Shown piece after piece: positions 21,905 through 26,755 of a stretch of DNA of 26,755 nt; position 1 is the stretch's first letter; the number at the start of each line of letters is the position of its first letter. Location of the stretch: NCBI RefSeq assembly GCF_946187255.1, contig NZ_CAMHRZ010000012.1, forward strand, positions 1-26,755. Reading direction: 5' to 3'. Source of the DNA: an uncultured Ruminococcus sp. (GTDB taxonomy: Bacteria > Bacillota > Clostridia > Oscillospirales > Ruminococcaceae). Made by a program: the position numbers and the translations under genes. A model generated the notes under the pieces. That model did not search any database and had not been told where the DNA came from. It saw only the letters and a list, made by a program, of their open reading frames with translations.

Positions 21905-22879
21905 TTGATAGAAGTAATAAATTTATCAAAGCATTACGGCGATAAAAAAGCTGTGAACAATATATCCTTCAGGGCGGAGGACGGTGAGGTGCTGGGATTT
22001 CTCGGACCTAACGGCGCGGGCAAGTCAACGACCATGAACATACTCACGGGCTATATCTCCTGCACCTCAGGCAAGGCGCTGATAGACGGCGTGGATATAC
22101 TGGAGGAGCCTGTGAAGGCAAAGAAGAATATCGGATATCTACCCGAGATACCGCCGCTTTATCTTGATATGACGGTGAAGGAGTATCTGTATTTCATATA
22201 CGATCTCAAAAAGTGCAAGCTGCCCAGGATCTCTCATTTGCAGGATATATGCAGCCTTGTGAAGATCGACCATGTATACAACAGGCTCATAAAGAACCTT
22301 TCAAAGGGCTATAAGCAGAGAGTCGGGCTGGCACAGGCACTGGTGGGCAATCCCAAGGTGCTGATACTGGACGAGCCTACCGTAGGTCTCGACCCCAAGC
22401 AGATAATCGAGATAAGGACACTGATAAGAAAGCTGGGCAAGAACCATACAGTTATACTCTCATCCCATATACTTTCCGAGGTGCAGGCAGTGTGCGACAG
22501 GATAGTAGTTATCAACGAGGGCAGAGTGGTGGCTAATGACACCGAAGAGAACCTTTCTCACAAGCTGACGGGCGATAACAAGTTCGTGTGCAGGATAGAC
22601 GGCAAAAAGGACGCTGTAATGCGTGAGATACAGAAGATCGACGGCGTTGACAAGGTCTACTGCGATGCGGAGCACAAGGATAATATCTGCGAATACCGCA
22701 TAGAAGCGGCAGAGGGCAAGGAGATACGCTACGAGTTGTTCAGACGCATGGCGGAGAACGGTTCGACGATACTCGAACTCAAGAGCGCAGAGATGAACCT
22801 GGAGGATATATTCCTGAAGCTGACCATGGGCGAGCAGATACCCGCTCTTGAAGAAAAATATGAGGAGGCGGACGACTGA
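21905..22879 (+). CDS. ABC transporter ATP-binding protein (GldA-like)
   Basis: The protein has 324 aa with a TTG start at 21905, eight bases after GGAGG. An in-frame ATG at 21830 adds 25 residues with no family match. The nucleotide-binding domain is complete: Walker A GPNGAGKST (34-42), signature LSKGYKQRVGLAQAL, Walker B VLILDEPTVGLDP, and the switch His in VILSSHILSEV. The residue after the Walker B strand is the catalytic Glu. About 90 further C-terminal residues resemble the extension seen in drug-export/GldA-type ATPases. It powers the permease encoded next; the two genes overlap by one base. Substrate unknown. Confidence 0.93.
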   Translation: MIEVINLSKHYGDKKAVNNISFRAEDGEVLGFLGPNGAGKSTTMNILTGYISCTSGKALIDGVDILEEPVKAKKNIGYLPEIPPLYLDMTVKEYLYFIYDLKKCKLPRISHLQDICSLVKIDHVYNRLIKNLSKGYKQRVGLAQALVGNPKVLILDEPTVGLDPKQIIEIRTLIRKLGKNHTVILSSHILSEVQAVCDRIVVINEGRVVANDTEENLSHKLTGDNKFVCRIDGKKDAVMREIQKIDGVDKVYCDAEHKDNICEYRIEAAEGKEIRYELFRRMAENGSTILELKSAEMNLEDIFLKLTMGEQIPALEEKYEEADD

Positions 22880-23616
22880 TGGGCGCTGTGTTCAGGCGTG
22901 AGGTGAGGAGCTATTTCACCTCGCCTATCGGATATATATTTATAGCGGCGTTTTTCGCTTATGCGGGACTCATGTTCTCGATGGACAGCCTTGCCAGCGG
23001 ATATACCAAGCTGGACAGCCTGTTTTCCTCGCTGCTGACCATAATAATCGTACTGATACCCGTACTCACCATGCGCACTATCTCAGAGGAGAAGCGTACA
23101 AGGACAGATCAGTGCCTGCTGACAGCACCCGTAAGTCTGGGCGCGATAGTTACAGGCAAGTTCTTTGCGGCATTCCTGGTGTACGCTGTGGGCGTTTCCA
23201 TAACTGCTGTGATGGCAGTGGTGGTGTCAGTTTACGGCGACCCCGACTGGAACGTTATCGTGGGCAATATCGTGGCGCTGCTGCTGGTGGGCGGCGCATT
23301 CATAGCCATAGGGATATTCTGTTCGTCATTCACCGAAAATCAGGTGGTGGCTGCGGTCATCAGCTTTATCGCGCTGATAGGCGTATCCTTCCTGTCGTCC
23401 ATAGGCGGCATACTGCCTTCGCTGGATGAGGGTCACTGGTATACCAAGGTGATAGAGGGTCTGAGAACGGCGCTGGAGAAGACCTCCTTTGGCGAGAGGT
23501 ATCTCAGCTTTACCTACGGCATCTTCAATTTTTCAAATGTAATATTTTTCATCAGCGCTGTGGCGGCATTCCTGTTCCTTACAGTGAGAGTGCTTGAAAA
23601 GCGCCGCTGGAGTTAG
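22879..23616 (+). CDS. ABC transporter permease (GldF-like)
   Basis: The protein has 245 aa, with about six membrane segments. It begins FRREVRSYFTSPIGYIFIAAF, a recognised opening of the ABC-2/GldF permease family. Next comes the ISEEKRTRTDQCLLTAPVS loop, typical of the family, and further hydrophobic segments at about 92-115, 130-150, 155-178 and 218-238. The gene overlaps the ATPase gene by one base and is followed by the GldG-like gene. Together they should form an exporter or a membrane-remodelling ABC machine. In Bacteroidota the GldA-F-G set is tied to gliding, but gliding is not expected here. Confidence 0.9.
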   Translation: MGAVFRREVRSYFTSPIGYIFIAAFFAYAGLMFSMDSLASGYTKLDSLFSSLLTIIIVLIPVLTMRTISEEKRTRTDQCLLTAPVSLGAIVTGKFFAAFLVYAVGVSITAVMAVVVSVYGDPDWNVIVGNIVALLLVGGAFIAIGIFCSSFTENQVVAAVISFIALIGVSFLSSIGGILPSLDEGHWYTKVIEGLRTALEKTSFGERYLSFTYGIFNFSNVIFFISAVAAFLFLTVRVLEKRRWS

Positions 23617-23628
23617 GAGGTGTCTGCT

Positions 23629-25341
23629 GTGGAAAACAACGAAGAAAAAGTCACCTCAAACAGCGGCGACCTGCTGAAAAAGATCGTCGCTGACGAGAAG
23701 AAGTCCAAAGAGGACAAGGAAAGCCCCAAGAAAGCTCCCAAGCCGAAAAAAGAGAGCAGTGGTGAGCTGAAAAAGAAGCTGAAGCACGGCACTATGGCTA
23801 CCGCACTGACCTGTGTGTTCCTGGCGGTGCTGGTGCTGATAAATGTAGTGGCAACGGTGCTTTTTGAGAGATATCCCATCAACATCGATCTTACTAAGGA
23901 TAAGATTTACTCCATGTCGGATGTATCGGAGGAGTACGTCAAAAAGGTGGATACCGATGTGCTGGTGACCATATTCGCGGATGAGGAAACATACATCAAT
24001 GCATGGGCATACAATAAGCAGGCGGTGGAGCTTTTAAAGAACTACTGCGCCATGAACCACCATATCACTTACAGGTTCGTGGATATAGATTCAAACCCGG
24101 ATGTTATCAAGAGCTACAGCGATAACATATCCAATTTTGATATCATATTCGAGACCGAAAAAGAGGTGGACGGCGAAAAGGTAAAGCGTACCAGAAAGCT
24201 GGGCATGGTGGATCTGGTATCCTTCAATGATGAATTCGTATCCCAGCTGTCGCAGTCGGGCTACAGCATCGACCTGCTGCGTGAACAGGCAGGCAGCGAT
24301 ATGAGCCTTATCGCAAGGTTTGGTGAACAGGTAGAGGCATCAAACGCTGAACAGGCATTCACCTCAGCACTGATGACCGTTACCGACCCTAACCCCATAT
24401 ACGTCACCTTCCTTACGGGAAGGAGCGAGGTAAAGGATCTTATCTCGGGCGGCTCGCCGCTGTCATATTTCAGGACACTGCTGGTGGCAAACGGCTATAA
24501 TGTCAACGAGATAGATATAACCAAGGATGATATCCCCGCTGAAACAGGTATCGTTGTCATCCCCGCACCTACGGTGGATTATCTGCCCGAGGAGGTGCAG
24601 AAGGTCAGCGATTTCCTCAACAACGGCGGCAAGCTGGGCAAGCAGCTGATATATGTAGCTTCCTACAGCCAGAAGGAGACTCCCAACCTGGATGAGTTCC
24701 TGGCAGAGTACGGTTTGGAGATAGGTCAGGGCGTTATATGCGAGACCTACGGAGAAAGCTATATCAACTATCCCTACTGCACCGTTGCAGGCGAGGTATC
24801 CGACAGCTTCGATCAGGATATGATATCCAAGGATCCTGTGATAAGCTCGATGTATACCCGTCCCGTCAATACTCTGTTTGATGAGCGCGATATGGTGACC
24901 ACAGAGAAGTATGTTCAGAGTACGGGCAATGCTTATACAGCGACCCTTGAATACAACTCAGCACGTCAGCAGGTACCTGCGGATACGCTGACAAGAGGAC
25001 AGCAGTGCTACTTCGCCATAGGTTCAAAGGCAGTCTTTTCGGAGGACGGCAGCGGCGATACCACATACAGCAATGTGCTGTGCTTCGGCTCGGAATACCT
25101 GTTACAGTCAAATATACTTGCAGCACAGCAGTATAACAACAGCGAGTACTTTTTCAGTGTGCTTGCGGGCATCACCCACAAGACCGACGGCGTATTCATC
25201 AAGCCCAAGACCATCAAGGGTACTGCATTTGATATCGACCAGAGCAAGAAGGCAGTGCTGATGTGGACATTCATTGTTATCATACCCGTTGCTGTGCTTG
25301 CCGCAGGACTGGCGGTATGGTTAAGGAGAAAGAATAAGTAA
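23629..25341 (+). CDS. GldG-like ABC auxiliary membrane protein
   Basis: The protein has 570 aa and starts at GTG 23629, eight bases after AGGAGG. An in-frame GTG at 23620 overlaps that site and is less likely. A Lys/Glu/Pro-rich cytoplasmic N-terminus (about 1-50) is followed by a membrane segment (about 56-78), then the family block INIDLTKDKIYSMSDVS. A large extracytoplasmic region (about 90-535) and a final membrane segment (about 542-564) with a basic tail complete it. The GldG/ABC_transp_aux family is encoded with GldF-type permeases. The region may act as a periplasmic-side partner of the exporter. It overlaps the next gene by one base. Confidence 0.9.
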   Translation: MENNEEKVTSNSGDLLKKIVADEKKSKEDKESPKKAPKPKKESSGELKKKLKHGTMATALTCVFLAVLVLINVVATVLFERYPINIDLTKDKIYSMSDVSEEYVKKVDTDVLVTIFADEETYINAWAYNKQAVELLKNYCAMNHHITYRFVDIDSNPDVIKSYSDNISNFDIIFETEKEVDGEKVKRTRKLGMVDLVSFNDEFVSQLSQSGYSIDLLREQAGSDMSLIARFGEQVEASNAEQAFTSALMTVTDPNPIYVTFLTGRSEVKDLISGGSPLSYFRTLLVANGYNVNEIDITKDDIPAETGIVVIPAPTVDYLPEEVQKVSDFLNNGGKLGKQLIYVASYSQKETPNLDEFLAEYGLEIGQGVICETYGESYINYPYCTVAGEVSDSFDQDMISKDPVISSMYTRPVNTLFDERDMVTTEKYVQSTGNAYTATLEYNSARQQVPADTLTRGQQCYFAIGSKAVFSEDGSGDTTYSNVLCFGSEYLLQSNILAAQQYNNSEYFFSVLAGITHKTDGVFIKPKTIKGTAFDIDQSKKAVLMWTFIVIIPVAVLAAGLAVWLRRKNK

Positions 25342-26755
25342 TGAACGGTAAGGTACAAGGTACGATAATCTGCGGCGTTATCGCGGCAAGTCTGGCAGGC
25401 GTGCTGGTGTTCCTCAATGCCACCGATAAGGAGAGCAAAAAGGACGAAAGCAGTTCTGCGGCGGATACTGCGTCTTCCGCAGGTGAGATGGAGCATTACT
25501 ATGTGCTGGATCGGGACTCTGCGGAGATACTTTCGGTAACGGCTGAGAACGAGGCGGGAGGCTTTACGCTGGATAAGCCCGCATCGGGAAAAAGTTCCTG
25601 GACGATAGAGGAGATAACCACTGTCAACCAGAACAAGTCGCTCATCGAGGATGTCATAGACAAGTGCGGAAGCCTTGAAGCATCCAAGATAGCTGAGGAA
25701 AATGCGGAGGATATCACAAAGTACGGGCTGGATTCACCCAGAGCGGCGTTTACCGTCAGCTACAGCGACGGCAGCAGCAAAAAGGTTCTGGTGGGAGATA
25801 TCGCGCCGGATACTAAGTACAGCTATATCAAGACAGAGGACAGCCCGACGGTGTATATGATGCTTAATATAAGGCTGAGCGATATGCTGAAAGGCGCAAA
25901 GGATTATGCGGATCTTATGCTGATAGCAAAGCCCGCCACCGACAGCGAATGGCCCGAGTACGGCAAGGAGACTATAACCCGTTCCGACTGGGACTATCAG
26001 GTGGTATTCGAGAACGACCCGAAGGAGATCGAGGGTATGCTATCGAGCCAGGTAATAAGCGAGCCCATATTCGCATATCTTAACATTACGGGCTCAAGCG
26101 CGGTAACTCACGGAATGTGGGGGCTTTCGGCAGGCAGCTGTGAGGCAGTTGCACCGAGTGAGGAACAGCTTTCGGAGTACGGCATCGATGCTCCCAAGTG
26201 TACAGTCAAGCTGAAAGGCGAAGACTACGACTACACGCTGAAGATCGGCAATGAAGCCTATGACCCCGATGTGCCCGAAGGCGACACGCCGCAGCTTCTG
26301 GGGTACTACTGTACTCTCGACGGCGTTACGGGCTGCAATGCGGTATACGTTATCCCGCAGGCATCACTGCCCTGGGTGGATTTCAAGATCGAGGACGTTA
26401 TATCCAATCTGATGACCTCGAATTATCTGGTAGACCTGGCACAGATGTCGGTGGAGATCGACGGCAAAGAGACTGTATACGAGATGACCACCAACGGCGG
26501 AAGTCAGGACACGGACGAAAACGGCAAGGCGGCAGATGTCACTGCGGTGAGCGTGAACGGAAAGGATATAGACGTTTACGAGTACAAGAGCCTTTATCAG
26601 TATATCATGACCTGTCCCACCAACGAGCTGTGCTTTGATGACCCCGAGGGAGACCCGCAGGTCATCATAAAGCAGACCCGCAAGGACGGCGGCGAAGATG
26701 TCATCGAGATCTATAAGGACACCGCAAGGCGATATATAGTCAAGCTGAACGGCAG
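25341..26755 (+). CDS. DUF4340 protein, truncated by the window edge
   Basis: At least 471 codons are open to the right edge. The ATG overlaps the GldG-like stop codon by one base (TAATG). An N-terminal membrane segment (TIICGVIAASLAGVLVFLN) is followed by a Ser/Lys-rich linker, then two or more similar extracytoplasmic units. Each carries the DUF4340 pattern YGLDSPRAAFTVSYSDGSSK...VLVGD, repeated as YGIDAPKCTVKLKGEDYDYTLKIGN. DUF4340 proteins are commonly the fourth gene of GldA-F-G-type operons, and the coupling here supports a shared complex. The function of the domain is not established. The stop codon is outside the window. Confidence 0.88.
   Translation, partial: MNGKVQGTIICGVIAASLAGVLVFLNATDKESKKDESSSAADTASSAGEMEHYYVLDRDSAEILSVTAENEAGGFTLDKPASGKSSWTIEEITTVNQNKSLIEDVIDKCGSLEASKIAEENAEDITKYGLDSPRAAFTVSYSDGSSKKVLVGDIAPDTKYSYIKTEDSPTVYMMLNIRLSDMLKGAKDYADLMLIAKPATDSEWPEYGKETITRSDWDYQVVFENDPKEIEGMLSSQVISEPIFAYLNITGSSAVTHGMWGLSAGSCEAVAPSEEQLSEYGIDAPKCTVKLKGEDYDYTLKIGNEAYDPDVPEGDTPQLLGYYCTLDGVTGCNAVYVIPQASLPWVDFKIEDVISNLMTSNYLVDLAQMSVEIDGKETVYEMTTNGGSQDTDENGKAADVTAVSVNGKDIDVYEYKSLYQYIMTCPTNELCFDDPEGDPQVIIKQTRKDGGEDVIEIYKDTARRYIVKLNG

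Overview
The window looks like a chromosomal segment of a Ruminococcus-type gut or rumen Clostridium (Oscillospiraceae, Bacillota). The reasons are a secreted protein ending in a type I dockerin (the cellulosome plug-in module), the Gram-positive nusA-operon order rimP-nusA-rnpM-L7Ae-infB, strong GGAGG ribosome binding sites, consensus TTGaaa-17-TATAAT promoters and several GTG/TTG starts. No tRNA, rRNA, CRISPR array, transposase or phage gene was seen. The DNA is densely coding and moderately GC-rich.

Region 1 (140-8971, minus strand) is one transcription unit of six genes. It starts from a consensus promoter at 9008-9036 and reads, in order: a secreted PQQ-type beta-propeller protein with a dockerin; a membrane-anchored protein with four beta-sandwich repeats and a DUF4430 (transcobalamin C-terminal-like) domain; a secreted, C-terminally anchored prenyltransferase-repeat (alpha-barrel) protein; a MoxR AAA+ ATPase; a DUF58 protein; and a multi-pass transglutaminase-fold protein that has lost all three catalytic residues. 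MoxR, DUF58 and transglutaminase are a widespread trio. Here they are joined to three surface proteins, two of which look like the two halves of intrinsic factor/transcobalamin. This is the best candidate for an undescribed system in the window.

Region 2 (9169-11383, plus strand) begins at a second consensus promoter, divergent from the first. It holds a SLOG/DUF1273 protein, a membrane protein with an LCP (LytR-CpsA-Psr)-like domain lacking the usual catalytic arginines, and a small PII-like protein.

Region 3 (11459-20941, plus strand) is the translation/RNA operon: rimP, nusA, rnpM, an L7Ae-family gene, infB, rbfA, nrnA, truB and ribF. It has a consensus promoter followed within about 15 nt by a terminator-like hairpin, and infB has a structured leader. 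Two GNAT acetyltransferase genes sit between infB and rbfA, next to a short 7-bp tandem repeat. A lipoprotein gene of unknown function is translationally coupled to the end of ribF.

Region 4 (21905-26755, plus strand) is an ABC exporter operon of the GldA-GldF-GldG type: ATPase, permease, auxiliary membrane protein, then a DUF4340 protein that runs off the right edge.
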